From Stenotrophomonas sp. 57 (GTDB lineage: Bacteria > Pseudomonadota > Gammaproteobacteria > Xanthomonadales > Xanthomonadaceae): a DNA stretch of 64,000 nt. The notes beneath the pieces were generated by a model. It had not been told where the DNA came from. It did no database searches and was given only the letters and a program-made list of their open reading frames with translations. The first letter of the stretch is position 1; every line of letters starts with the position of its first letter. The stretch is taken from assembly GCF_030291075.1 (NCBI RefSeq), contig NZ_CP127407.1, forward strand, positions 2,726,001-2,790,000, given 5' to 3'. This document shows positions 29,060 to 38,016 of the stretch, in pieces. The position numbers and the translations under genes are program-made.

Positions 29060-30193
29060 TCACCCGACCTTCGGCATGTTCTTGGTCACGCAATGGATGC
29101 CACCGCCGCCGCCGGCAATCGCGTCGATGTCCACCTGCTCGATGTCCCGGCCGGGGTACAGCTCTTCCAGCAGTTCGCAGCAATAGCGATCGGCAGCATC
29201 GTCGCCGAACTGCGGCGCGACCACCGCACCGTTGATCGGCAGGTAGTTGATGTAGCCCATCGCCAGGTCATCGTTGTCGCGGGTATGCACGTTGTCTCGC
29301 CCGTCCCGCGGCGGCGACAGCGTGTGCACCTGCAGGCGGCGGCCATCGGCATCGGTGGCCCCGCGCAGGATGTCCAGGTGCTCGCGGGTCAGCTCGTAGT
29401 CGTAGGACTCCGGATCGTTGTCCAGGTTGGCGATCACCACGCCCGGCCGCACGAAGCGCGCATAGAAATCCACGTGCGCATCGGTGATGTCCTCGCCGGC
29501 GATACCGGGCAGCCAGATCACCTTGCGCAGGCCAAGGTGATGCTTCAGTTCTTCCTCGATCTCCGCGCGCGTCCAGCCGGGATTGCGGTTGCGGTTCACC
29601 CAGCAGCTTTCGGTGAGGATGGCCGTGCCATGGCCATCGACTTCGATGCCGCCGCCCTCGCCCACCAGATCGCTTTCCAGCAGCGTGGCACCGGTCACCT
29701 GCGCCAGCCATGGCGCCACCGCGCCATCGTTGCGTGCGCTCTGCTTGCCCCCCCAGCCGTTGAAGTTGAAGTCGACCAGGCCCAGCCCGCCCTTGCCGTC
29801 GGTGACGAAACAACCGCCGTAGTCGCGCACCCAGATGTCATCCAGCGGCACCTCGAGGAACTCGATGTTGTCGCGGCCGCAGCGATCCTGCGCCAGCTTC
29901 CGCTGCGCCGGGCGGCACAGCACGCTGACCGGCTGGTAGCGGGCGATGGTGCGGGCCAGGTGGGCCACGGCGGTGTTCACCGCGTCGGCCTGCGCACCCC
30001 AGTTCCGCGGTTGCGCGGCAAAGGCCAGGAAGACGCGCTCCTGTGGACCGTGCTCGTCCGGCATGCGCCAGGTGCCCGCGCTCGGTCCGGCCGCAGCGAC
30101 GCGACCCGGCAGCCCTGCCAGGCCGAGGGCGGCCAAGCCACCAAGACCAGCGGCGCCAGCCAGTTGGGTGAGGAAGTGACGACGGCTGTTCAT
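29060..30193 (-). CDS. Agmatine deiminase / peptidyl-arginine deiminase family, Tat-exported
   Basis: A 377-residue protein of the bacterial PAD/agmatine deiminase family. The catalytic Cys is C368 in GGGGGIHCVTKNMP; other family parts are WVRDYGGCFVTDGKGGLGLV and EGGGIEVDGHGTAILTESC. The start NSRRHFLTQLAGAAGLGG is a twin-arginine signal peptide with cleavage near AAA at residue 35, so the enzyme is exported folded. Cytosolic AguA enzymes lack this; the exported form probably acts on external agmatine or on arginine of peptides. ATG 30193 is used so that RR sits at residues 4-5. A LysR regulator is divergent. Confidence 0.9.
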   Translation of the reverse strand: MNSRRHFLTQLAGAAGLGGLAALGLAGLPGRVAAAGPSAGTWRMPDEHGPQERVFLAFAAQPRNWGAQADAVNTAVAHLARTIARYQPVSVLCRPAQRKLAQDRCGRDNIEFLEVPLDDIWVRDYGGCFVTDGKGGLGLVDFNFNGWGGKQSARNDGAVAPWLAQVTGATLLESDLVGEGGGIEVDGHGTAILTESCWVNRNRNPGWTRAEIEEELKHHLGLRKVIWLPGIAGEDITDAHVDFYARFVRPGVVIANLDNDPESYDYELTREHLDILRGATDADGRRLQVHTLSPPRDGRDNVHTRDNDDLAMGYINYLPINGAVVAPQFGDDAADRYCCELLEELYPGRDIEQVDIDAIAGGGGGIHCVTKNMPKVG

Positions 30194-30298
30194 GACGGGC
30201 TCCAGGGCCGGTGTGGAATGGGCACCATGCTGCGCTTGCCCAGACATAAGAACAAACGATAGATTCAGCCATCAATTGAACAGTTTTACTTATCTTGA

Positions 30299-31168
30299 AT
30301 GCTCAAGCACTGGCCACCGCTGAACGCCCTGCGGGGTTTCGAGGCTGCCGCACGGCTCGGAAGTTTCCACCGCGCGGCCGAGGAACTGCACCTGACCCAA
30401 TCGGCCATCAGCCAGCAGATCCGGGGCCTGGAGACATCGCTGCAGCAGCCGCTGTTCTTCCGGCAGGGCCGCAGCGTCACCCTCACTGACGCCGGCGTCG
30501 ACCTGCTGGAAACCACGCAGTCACTGCTGCGGCAGCTGGCCAGCGGCATCCGCCGGCTCGATCAGTACCGCAAGCCGAATCAACTGATCGTCAACACCAG
30601 CCCCGCGTTCGCGCGCCATTGGCTGGTACCGCGCCTGGCCGGGTTCCATCGCCTGCATCCCGGTGCCGACCTGTGGCTGCTGACCAGTGAGGACGCGCCG
30701 GACATGACCACGCAGACGCTGGACGTGTCGGTACGCGATGACCTCGATTCGCAGGCGCAGTGCCACCATCGCGTGCTGCTGCAGGATCGCCTCTTTCCGG
30801 CCTGCCATCCCGACCTGCTGGCCACGCCCGTGCATGAACGCCTGACCCTGCATGGCGAGCGCGAAATGGACTGGAGCCAGTGGCAGGTACAGGGTGGCGC
30901 CGATGTCGGCCAGCGCCGCGAAGGCATGAATTTCTCCGAGCCCGGACAGCTGCTGGATGCTGCCTGCCAAGGGCTGGGCATCGCGCTGGTCAGTGAGCTG
31001 CTGGCGGCCCGCGCCTGCGATCAAGGCCTGCTGCATCCGCTGGACGAGACACGCGTGCGCGGCCCGCGCTGGAGCTGGCTGGTGCATGAGGACAGCGCGG
31101 CCGATCCGCTGGTGGTCAGTTTCTGCGAGTGGTTGCTGACGAGCCTGCCTGATCCAGCGCGCGCTTGA
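30299..31168 (+). CDS. LysR-family regulator, GcvA-like
   Basis: A 289-residue LysR regulator of the GcvA/AmpR type: PPLNALRGFEAAARLGSFHR then LTQSAISQQIRGLE form the HTH, with the substrate domain behind. Divergent from the Tat-exported deiminase with 105 bases between starts, so it probably controls that gene, perhaps in response to agmatine or arginine. Its last 53 bases overlap the convergent GDSL gene, leaving no intergenic space. Confidence 0.92.
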   Translation: MLKHWPPLNALRGFEAAARLGSFHRAAEELHLTQSAISQQIRGLETSLQQPLFFRQGRSVTLTDAGVDLLETTQSLLRQLASGIRRLDQYRKPNQLIVNTSPAFARHWLVPRLAGFHRLHPGADLWLLTSEDAPDMTTQTLDVSVRDDLDSQAQCHHRVLLQDRLFPACHPDLLATPVHERLTLHGEREMDWSQWQVQGGADVGQRREGMNFSEPGQLLDAACQGLGIALVSELLAARACDQGLLHPLDETRVRGPRWSWLVHEDSAADPLVVSFCEWLLTSLPDPARA

Positions 31169-31931
31169 CCGCCGCCTCGGCCAGTGGCGCCATCACCGCA
31201 TAGCCCTTCGGGGTGGGATGCACGCCGTCCTCGGCCAGCTGCGGATCGAGGCCACCGGCCGCATTGGCCATCGGCGCGTGGTAGTCCAGATAGACCAGCT
31301 GCTTTGCCTCGGCGTAGCGCTTCAACGCCGTGTTCAACGCGCGCACCTTCGGCGCCGGGGTGATGCCCGGCATCCACGGGTACTCGCTCACCGGCAGCAC
31401 CGAAGCCAGCACTACACCGATGCCGTGCGCGCGTGCCAGGTCCACCATGGCGTGCAGGTTGTCTTCGATCATCGCCTGCGTGGAGGGGCCGGTATTGCCG
31501 GCGATGTCGTTGGTGCCGGCCAGGATCACCACCACCTGTGGTTTCAGCGCCAGCACGTCCTGCGGGAAACGCACCAGCATCTGCGCCGTGGTCTGGCCAC
31601 TGATACCACGGTTGAGCCAGCCCTTGCCGGGAAAGAACGAGGCGCCGCCTTCCCTGCCCCACCCCTCGGTGATGGAGTCACCGAAGAACACCACGCGCGG
31701 CTGGCCTGGTACCGCCGCAGGCAGCCGCGCGTTGGCTTCACGATAGTGGCGCAGCTGCGGCCAGTCGGCCAGGCGCTGCTGCATGAAACGGACCTCGTCG
31801 GGACGCAGTTGTTCGACCGGCTTCAGCAGCAGCGGATTGACTGCGTTCGATTCAGCAGCAACCGCCGGAACGGTCAAGGCCATGCCCAGGGAAATGGCGG
31901 CCATTCTGGCAAGCACAACAGGACTACGCAT
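31116..31931 (-). CDS. Exported SGNH/GDSL hydrolase
   Basis: A 271-residue esterase/lipase of the SGNH superfamily with a signal peptide (residues 1-26). All four blocks are visible: block I FFGDSITEG with Ser86, block II LNRGISGQTT (Gly), block III LAGTNDIAGN (Asn), and block V DGVHPTPKG (Asp...His). Such enzymes deacetylate sugars or cleave acyl esters. The 3' end overlaps the LysR gene by 53 bases in convergent orientation. Substrate unknown. Confidence 0.92.
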   Translation of the reverse strand: MRSPVVLARMAAISLGMALTVPAVAAESNAVNPLLLKPVEQLRPDEVRFMQQRLADWPQLRHYREANARLPAAVPGQPRVVFFGDSITEGWGREGGASFFPGKGWLNRGISGQTTAQMLVRFPQDVLALKPQVVVILAGTNDIAGNTGPSTQAMIEDNLHAMVDLARAHGIGVVLASVLPVSEYPWMPGITPAPKVRALNTALKRYAEAKQLVYLDYHAPMANAAGGLDPQLAEDGVHPTPKGYAVMAPLAEAAVKRALDQAGSSATTRRN

Positions 31932-31978
31932 GGAGACTCTCCCGGTTCATCGGAACAGTCTAGCGTCCTGCACCGCGC

Positions 31979-32944
31979 TCAGCGTGCCGCCGTACGCGCC
32001 GCCACGCCGGTCACCTTCGCTGGCATCCACATCCCCGGCGTCCAACCACTGGCGGCCAGGATCGCCTTCGGGTTGTCCTGCTGGATCAGCGCACGCACCG
32101 AATCACGCTTGTCCCTGGCCTGCAGGTAATAGGCCTTGGCGATGCGATAACCCACCCAGTACCCCAGGTCGTAGGGTTCCTGCGAGCCCGGCTTGTAGTT
32201 GTACAGCCACGGCGACAAATCGGTGCTGTCCAGATCCAGCGCGAACGCGCTTTCGATATGCACTTCGCGGCCGCGTGTCCAGGCCGCGTGGCGACCGTTG
32301 CCGACATTGCCGGAAACCAGTTCGGTGATGAATTCGGCGATGCCTTCGCCCAGCGACACGCGCAGCACCGTCGCCTGCGGGTCACCCGGCTCGAAGTCGG
32401 TCAGGCCGGTCTGCTGGATGTGCACGTATTCGTGCGCGATCACATGCACGAAGCGATCCTGCACATTGGGATTCATGAAGTCGGCCGCGCACAGCGCTTC
32501 CAGGCCGATGATCACCCCGCTCTTCGAGGTCAGCCCCACAGGGCGGCCGCGGCCCACCGCGATGGTCACTGGCGGGAACCGGGTCTGCGGGTAGATCGCC
32601 TGCAGGTTGGCGAACACCTGTACCAGCCGTTGCTTGACCGCCGGCAGCTCGGCCAGGCAGTTCCGCCCCTGTGCATACAGCTCCGGCTGGCTGGCGATGG
32701 ACTCGGCAATCCGCTCCGGAGTGACCCGGCGTGCCTTGGCCAACTCGGCCAGGCCGGCCGAACCCTCCGCCATGTATCCACGCAGCTGCGCAACGCTCGG
32801 CGTGCCGCCAGCGCTGTCATAGAGTGCATAGAAACGACTGGCATCCTCGGTGAGGATCTGCGGCCCTGCCGGTACCGCTGCAGTGACCGCGCCCATCGCC
32901 CCGGCACAGGCCAGGGCCAACAGGCCGCGCAGGATCATGAACAT
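31979..32944 (-). CDS. Predicted exported zinc protease (DUF2268-like)
   Basis: A 321-residue protein with a signal peptide (residues 1-23) and the zinc motif HEYVH at residues 171-175, followed about 30 residues later by GEGIAEFITEL, where Glu could be the third ligand. The segment YPQTRFPPVTIAVGRGRPVG before it resembles DUF2268 predicted Zn-dependent proteases. The start is uncertain: ATG 32944 (MFMILRG) or ATG 32938; GGAG lies at a better distance from the second. An upstream in-frame extension to 33655 was rejected. Role unknown. Confidence 0.75.
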   Translation of the reverse strand: MFMILRGLLALACAGAMGAVTAAVPAGPQILTEDASRFYALYDSAGGTPSVAQLRGYMAEGSAGLAELAKARRVTPERIAESIASQPELYAQGRNCLAELPAVKQRLVQVFANLQAIYPQTRFPPVTIAVGRGRPVGLTSKSGVIIGLEALCAADFMNPNVQDRFVHVIAHEYVHIQQTGLTDFEPGDPQATVLRVSLGEGIAEFITELVSGNVGNGRHAAWTRGREVHIESAFALDLDSTDLSPWLYNYKPGSQEPYDLGYWVGYRIAKAYYLQARDKRDSVRALIQQDNPKAILAASGWTPGMWMPAKVTGVAARTAAR

Positions 32945-33082
32945 CGCTCCGTCCTTGGTGGAGTGCATGGGAAGCGCGCAATCTATCACTCCGCCCGGCC
33001 CACTGCAGCAGGCGGATGCGGGCGCCCCGGCGCTGTGCCAGACTCGCTTCGGCACCTGCCATGGAAGATGGAGCACCGCACG

Positions 33083-34066
33083 ATGATGATCGTTCCCGCG
33101 TACTGGGCTGAAGCCCGCCTGCAGGCCCGTTTCCGTGGCCGGCCGGTGGTCGTGCGCCGCTTTGGCTGGTCCGACGAAGGCCCAGCCCAAGCCCAGGACC
33201 ACGCCGACCGGCGCGCCAACGAAGCACTCAACGCCATCCTTGCCGGGCAGGTGCTGCCGCGTCGCGAAGTGCGCAGCAACTACGGCGTGGAAGGCGTTCC
33301 GATCCGCGAGCAGATCGTGCAGCGCGACGGCGACGTCATCATCACCCGCAACAGCTACGGTGCGCTCTGCCTCAATACGCCTCACGTGCTGTTCGCCGAT
33401 ATCGACCATGCGCAGCCACCGGCGGGTTGCGTGATGCCCGCTGTCATCGCCGCAGCGCTGCTGTTTGCTGGTGCCATCATCGGCACCCTGCTGTGGCACT
33501 GGCTGGTGGGACTGGTACTGGGCGTGGCGGCCGTAGTGCTGGTGAATGCCGCGATGCTGATGCAGCGCAAGCGGCGGCTGGCCGCTGCCGGTGGCGCCGA
33601 AGGTGTGGCGCTGCAGCGGGTCGCGGCCTTCAGCGAACAGCATCCGGACTGGCATCTGCGCGCCTACCGCACGCCGGCCGGACTACGCGTGCTGGCCATG
33701 CATGCCACGTTCTCGCCCGAGGACGAGCAGCTGCAGGCCTTCTTCAAGGCACTGGGCACCGACGCCCTCTACGCGCGCATGTGCCGGCTGCAGCATTGCT
33801 TCCGTGCGCGACTGACACCGAAGCCGTGGCGCGTCGGCCTGAAATACCGCATCCGCCCACCGGTGGCCGCGTGGTCAGCCGAACAGGCCAACAACCCGGA
33901 CCGTCTGGCCTGGATTGCCGAATACGAAAAGAAGAGTACTGGCTTTGCCGCCTGCGCCTATCTGCGCAGTTTCGGCGATACCGGGCGCATCCATGCCAAG
34001 GCCGAGCACGTGCGTGCGCTGCACGACCGGCTGTCGCACGCGCAGGACCGTCTGCCGCTGGCGTGA
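33083..34066 (+). CDS. Two-helix membrane protein, unknown function
   Basis: A 327-residue protein. Residues 1-110 are cytosolic with DHADRRANEALNAILAG and LPRREVRSNYGVEGVPIREQ; two membrane helices lie at about 116-133 and 137-155; the rest (156-327) is again soluble with WHLRAYRTPAGLRVLAMHAT and EDEQLQAFFKALGTDALYAR, then a C-terminal helix. GGAG lies 9 bases before the ATG at 33083; another ATG at 33068 is in frame. I do not recognise a named family. It is divergent from the protease gene. Confidence 0.65.
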   Translation: MMIVPAYWAEARLQARFRGRPVVVRRFGWSDEGPAQAQDHADRRANEALNAILAGQVLPRREVRSNYGVEGVPIREQIVQRDGDVIITRNSYGALCLNTPHVLFADIDHAQPPAGCVMPAVIAAALLFAGAIIGTLLWHWLVGLVLGVAAVVLVNAAMLMQRKRRLAAAGGAEGVALQRVAAFSEQHPDWHLRAYRTPAGLRVLAMHATFSPEDEQLQAFFKALGTDALYARMCRLQHCFRARLTPKPWRVGLKYRIRPPVAAWSAEQANNPDRLAWIAEYEKKSTGFAACAYLRSFGDTGRIHAKAEHVRALHDRLSHAQDRLPLA

Positions 34067-34079
34067 GCGCAGCAGGCGC

Positions 34080-34400
34080 TCAATCAGCGCCCTGTACGAA
34101 CGGCTGCCCTGCCAGGGTGGTGCCCAGCCGCACCGCGACCTGTTGTTCGCCTTTCTCGAAGGTCGTTGCGCACTGCTTTCCGCCCTTCTGGCATCCCACT
34201 TCCGGAAAGCCATCCAGCGATTCCGGCGCGCCTTGGGCCGGCTTCACCTGCCAACCTGCTGCATCAAGCAGGCGTTTGGCCTTGGCATAGGGCATGCCGA
34301 CGATGATCCCCAGTTGCGCCAGTTCGGTGGGAAGTGACTGGGCAGGGGCGTTTGAAACCAGGATCAACGACAAGGTTGCAGCAAGAAGGATGGCTTTCAT
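34080..34400 (-). CDS. Small secreted protein, unknown function
   Basis: A 106-residue protein with signal peptide (MKAILLAATLSLILVSNAPA, cleavage near AQS). The mature part of about 85 residues has a helix VGMPYAKAKRLLDAAGWQVK and two Cys (GCQKGGKQC) that could pair. The VGM.Y..A...L...GW pattern is common in small periplasmic PASTA-like or DUF-type proteins. Convergent with the two-helix membrane protein, 13 bases apart. Function unknown. Confidence 0.7.
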   Translation of the reverse strand: MKAILLAATLSLILVSNAPAQSLPTELAQLGIIVGMPYAKAKRLLDAAGWQVKPAQGAPESLDGFPEVGCQKGGKQCATTFEKGEQQVAVRLGTTLAGQPFVQGAD

Positions 34401-34535
34401 CGCACCGACCTGGAACGAACTTACGGGCTCAGCCTAGTCCATTTGCAGCGCGCTGGAATGTGCCGGTAACACGTCGTTACCGAGTCTCCACAGTTGATTG
34501 CAGAGCACGTGCAACTGTTTACAGGCGGACGGATC

Positions 34536-34558
34536 GCCGAGCGTGGGCTCGGCTCTGC
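34536..34558 (-). repeat. Single degenerate SMAG/REP palindrome
   Basis: GCCGAGCGTGGGCTCGGCTC then TGC, so the minus-strand head is GCAG instead of GTAG. It lies just beyond the terminator of the S9 peptidase gene. Confidence 0.7.
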
Positions 34559-34567
34559 AGCAGGATG

Positions 34568-34597
34568 CAGGAAGGCCGCCCGAAGGCGGCCTTCCTG
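34568..34597 (-). terminator. Stem-loop after the S9 peptidase gene
   Basis: On the minus strand a 13-bp perfect stem CAGGAAGGCCGCC with a TTCG tetraloop, 5 bases past the stop codon. The T-run is poor, but its position and stability support a terminator or 3' stabiliser. Confidence 0.7.
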
Positions 34598-34602
34598 TTC
34601 CC

Positions 34603-37065
34603 TTACTTGGCGTTCTTCACGTAGGTGTCGAACCAGTGCAGCATTTCCGCCACCAACTGTTCGTTCGATTCCAGCGCGGTGTACCAGTGCGGCTCGTTCG
34701 GCAGCATCACCAGGCGGGTGGTACCCCCGTTGCCACGGATCGCCTGGTACAGCTTGCGCGACTGGAACGGCTCGGTGCCCGGGTTGGCGTCGTCCTCACC
34801 GTGGACCAGCAGCAGCGGCAGCTTGATCTTGTCAGCATAGAAGAACGGCGACGCCTTCAGGTACACGTCCTGCGCCTGCCACACCGAACGTCGCTCGTTC
34901 TGGAAGCCGAACGGAGTGAAGGTCTTGTTGTACGAACCGCTGGTCGCCACGCCGGCCTTGAACAGGTTGGTGTGGGCGATCAGGTTGGCGGTCATCAGGC
35001 CGCCGTGGCTGTGACCGGTCACGCCGATGCGGTTGCGGTCGACCACGCCCATGTCCACCGCCTTGTCCACTGCGGCCTTGGCGTCAGCTTCCAGCTGCTC
35101 CAGGTAGGTGTCGTAGGCGTTCTTGGGGTCGCCGACGATCGGGAACGAAGCGTTGTCGATGATCGCGTAACCGGCCAGCAGCATCAGGCGGTACGGCTGC
35201 AGGCGGGTGAACGTCTGCTGCGAACCCGACACCTGCCCTGCCTGCGCGGCGTTGGCGAAGTCGGCCGGATAGGCGTACAGGATCGCCGGCACACGCTGGC
35301 CTTCCTTGTAGCCCGGCGGCGTGTACAGGGTGAACGACAGGTCCACGCCATCGGCCCGCTTGTAGGTCACCAGCTGCTTCTTGATCTGGCGCACTTCCGG
35401 GGTCGGGTCGACCAGCTTGGTCAGCGCGGTCGCGGTGGACGCGAACTGCGCCTCGCCGGCCTTCGCGTCGGCCACCGCCTCACCCTGCTGGCGGATGAAG
35501 GCGTTCGGCGGATCGATCACCGACTGGTGCCAGGTCAGGTAGCGCCCCGGCGTGCTGCTGAAACCGAGGAACTGTTCGTAGGCGTCGGCACTGCTGCGGA
35601 ACAGCCGCTCGCTCTTCAGCGTGCCCAGGTCCAGGCGGTCCAGGAACGGACGGTCGCCCTGCGGCGACGCGCCACGGCCGCTGAGGAACACATGGTTGCC
35701 CTCACGGCGCACGACCTGGGCGCCATTCGGCAGGCGGGTGAACACCAGGTTGCCGGGGTTGGCGTACAGCTCGTCGCTGGACATGTCCCACAGCAGGCGC
35801 CCTTCCTTCTTCGGCTGATCCACATCGACGACGCGGGTCTGCATCCAGTGGCGGTTCTCGTCGTTCTCGTACTGGAACGCCACGGCCGGATCGGCGGTCC
35901 ACGCAAAACCTTCGAAGCGCTGCGTGGTGCGGGTGATCTCGGTCGGCTTGCCGTTGAACGGTGCCTTCAGCATCAGCACGCGATCGCGATGCGGCACGTT
36001 GACCTTCCAGTCGCCCTTGTCCAGCGCTTCGGCATAGACCAGGGTGGCCGGATCGGTGGCACGCCAGTCGAAACCGCGCGGACCTTCCGGTACGCCGTGC
36101 ACCGGCACGCGGTCGGCCAGCGGCAGGCTGGCGATCGGCGTGGACTTGCCGCTGGCGATATCCAGCACCGCCACGTCGTTGGCGAAGCGCTGGTAGGTCA
36201 CCGCATGCGAATACGGTGCCTTGATCGACTCGGTCAGCACATGCACGCCATCGGGCGCGGCGCTGACGTCGTTGAACAGTGCCGGCTGACCGACCGGGCG
36301 CACGCTGCCGGCTGCAGTATCGACCACGGCCAGCTGCGAGGCACCGTAATAGGCGAACAGCTTCTCGTCATGCACGCTGGTCAGCGTGTCGCGGGCTTCG
36401 TACGTGCTGCTCTCGCCACTGCTGCCCAGCGATTCCTGCGCGTCCGGGCCGGTCGGTACGCCGCCGTTGGACGGCACCGGGCCCTGGTTGGCCGGCACCA
36501 GCTTCACCAGCAGGTTCTGGCTGCCGCCCAGCCACTGCACGGTGTTGCCGAAGATCGGGTTCAGCTGCACGTTCGGGATCTGCTTCACCTGCCCGGTCGC
36601 GGCATCGCCCACCCACAACTGCACGCTGGTATCGACCGCGTTCTGGAAGGCGAAATGGCTGCCATCGGCCGACCACAGCGCGCCGGTGGCGCAGCCCTGC
36701 GGCAGGTTGACCTTGGTCTCCTTGCCGCTGCCGATGTCGACCAGGGTGAAGTCAGCCACGCAGGCCGGAATGCCGTAGCCACCGGGGGTGTCATGGCGGC
36801 TGCGGTTCTTCGGCTCCAGGCGCACACCGGCCAGCTTCAGGTACGGCTGGGCAACGCGGCTGATCGACGGGTAGGTCTGCGCGGTGGTCAGCAACAGGCG
36901 CTGGCCGCCCGGGGCCACGTTCGGCGCCGGCGGCGGCGGCGCCTTCAGCACCTTGAGCAGGTGTTCCGGCGGCTTTGCGTAGTCGGCAAGCGCCGGGCCA
37001 GTGGCCAGCAGGCCGAAGGTGGCAACGGCAATGGCCGCCGCCAGAGAGGTACGACGGATGAGCAT
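34603..37065 (-). CDS. Exported S9-family serine peptidase (prolyl oligopeptidase fold)
   Basis: An 820-residue protein with a signal peptide (residues 1-27). About 500 residues of beta-propeller (GALWSADGSHFAFQNA blades) precede an alpha/beta-hydrolase domain with the nucleophile Ser686 in GVTGHSHGGLM, Asp near 758-759 in VHGEDD and His793 in NEPHWY. The family cleaves peptides after Pro, Ala or Glu; the layout is closest to S9 glutamyl/alanyl-type exported peptidases, which is inference. AAGG lies just before the ATG at 37065. Probably monocistronic. Confidence 0.92.
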   Translation of the reverse strand: MLIRRTSLAAAIAVATFGLLATGPALADYAKPPEHLLKVLKAPPPPAPNVAPGGQRLLLTTAQTYPSISRVAQPYLKLAGVRLEPKNRSRHDTPGGYGIPACVADFTLVDIGSGKETKVNLPQGCATGALWSADGSHFAFQNAVDTSVQLWVGDAATGQVKQIPNVQLNPIFGNTVQWLGGSQNLLVKLVPANQGPVPSNGGVPTGPDAQESLGSSGESSTYEARDTLTSVHDEKLFAYYGASQLAVVDTAAGSVRPVGQPALFNDVSAAPDGVHVLTESIKAPYSHAVTYQRFANDVAVLDIASGKSTPIASLPLADRVPVHGVPEGPRGFDWRATDPATLVYAEALDKGDWKVNVPHRDRVLMLKAPFNGKPTEITRTTQRFEGFAWTADPAVAFQYENDENRHWMQTRVVDVDQPKKEGRLLWDMSSDELYANPGNLVFTRLPNGAQVVRREGNHVFLSGRGASPQGDRPFLDRLDLGTLKSERLFRSSADAYEQFLGFSSTPGRYLTWHQSVIDPPNAFIRQQGEAVADAKAGEAQFASTATALTKLVDPTPEVRQIKKQLVTYKRADGVDLSFTLYTPPGYKEGQRVPAILYAYPADFANAAQAGQVSGSQQTFTRLQPYRLMLLAGYAIIDNASFPIVGDPKNAYDTYLEQLEADAKAAVDKAVDMGVVDRNRIGVTGHSHGGLMTANLIAHTNLFKAGVATSGSYNKTFTPFGFQNERRSVWQAQDVYLKASPFFYADKIKLPLLLVHGEDDANPGTEPFQSRKLYQAIRGNGGTTRLVMLPNEPHWYTALESNEQLVAEMLHWFDTYVKNAK

Positions 37066-37227
37066 CCTTATCCCCTGGGGTGTGAATGGGAGCCCGGAAA
37101 CGGGCAAGGGCCCGAATCTAGCACCGCAGGAGTTGTCGTGAATGGGCCGGAAGGGCTAGTGGCCGGATGGGGCAAAGTGGAGCGCTGGTCGCTGCCGACG
37201 GCTGGCACCTCCCGGCATGGCCTGGCG

Positions 37228-37557
37228 CTACTGCTGGGCGTGCAGGTCCCAGGCGGTGAGGTAATCGGGGTCGACTACGATCATTCCGCTGTTGCGCATT
37301 CGGTACTCGCCGGGCTCGGCCCGCCGGTACTGGTCGAGCATCGGCGGCAGGTAGCGCTCGTGGCCATCGTCTTCATCGGCCAGCACCACCCCCTCGTCGG
37401 CGCTGATGCGCAGCACGGTGCCGGCGTACTGTTCCAGACCCTGCACCTGGCCGTCGCCGCCATAGCGGGTGACACCGACCAGCACGACCTTGCCGATCAT
37501 TTCCTCGGCCTTGGCGTCGTCCAGGGGTGGCAACATGGGATTGAATTCGTCGCTCAT
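37228..37557 (-). CDS. Small acidic cytosolic protein, unknown function
   Basis: A 109-residue acidic protein: MSDEFNPMLPPLDDAKAEEM then IGKVVLVGVTRYGGDGQVQG, a small beta-barrel-like region with GTVLRISADEGVVLADEDDG, ending MIVVDPDYLTAWDLHAQ. A GGAGGT ribosome site lies 7-8 bases upstream of the ATG at 37557, which decides the start over the longer frame. No family recognised; conserved hypothetical proteins of this type are seen in xanthomonads. Confidence 0.72.
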   Translation of the reverse strand: MSDEFNPMLPPLDDAKAEEMIGKVVLVGVTRYGGDGQVQGLEQYAGTVLRISADEGVVLADEDDGHERYLPPMLDQYRRAEPGEYRMRNSGMIVVDPDYLTAWDLHAQQ

Positions 37558-37973
37558 CGGTGCACCTCCAAAGCCTGTGGGGAGATCGTGGATTCGGCGA
37601 CCCCCGACGTTGCCGACGCCATCGGCAATGCAGGGATCCATCTCGGGGCGCAGGTAGCTGGATCGCATGCCCCACCGGGGGTGCCGGTGGTCGCGATGTT
37701 TGAACGGTGTATGGAACTGCGGAAGACGGCCATCCGTGCTGATGGCGTGGCCGTGTCAGGTCAGGGTCAACACCACGCGTTGCGTTGCGTACACGGTGAA
37801 GCGTGACAGCTGCACTGTAGCGGCATGACGGCCTCCTGCTGAAGGTCACACGCGGGCGTGTTGCTCCGTTGGAAGGAATGCTGCCACTGCGCGCGGTAGG
37901 ACGAAGTGAAGATTGCAGGCAGCCTGTATGCGGTGATTCGCGCGGTACCCGTTCATTAAGCTGGCGCCCCGGT
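37558..37973. other. Gene-free stretch of about 415 bases
   Basis: No open frame here looks real: the longest runs are Arg/Pro-rich shadows. It separates a minus-strand gene from the HipA-like gene, so it must hold two divergent promoters. The left end holds the ribosome site of the small acidic protein; the right end runs into a strong dyad at 37974-37996. Confidence 0.5.
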
Positions 37974-38010
37974 CCGCGGCGGCACGTCCGCCGCGGCGCC
38001 ACGCTAGAAT
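37974..38010 (+). promoter_or_regulatory. Dyad and -10-like box upstream of the HipA-like kinase gene
   Basis: A perfect 9-bp inverted repeat CCGCGGCGG / CCGCCGCGG with 5 bases between (37974-37996) is followed by TAGAAT (38005-38010), a 5/6 match to a -10 box, 6 bases before the ATG. The dyad covers where the -35 box would be, so it may be an operator. The short leader would leave little room for a ribosome site. Confidence 0.45.
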
Positions 38011-38016
38011 GCAGGC

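Noticed and set aside
34498..37806. A 1100-codon plus-strand open frame
   Set aside because: It is antisense to the S9 peptidase gene, has no domain, and is a GC-rich third-position shadow.
37373..38002. A 209-codon minus-strand frame across the gap before the HipA-like gene
   Set aside because: Very Arg-rich and overlapping the real small acidic gene in another frame.
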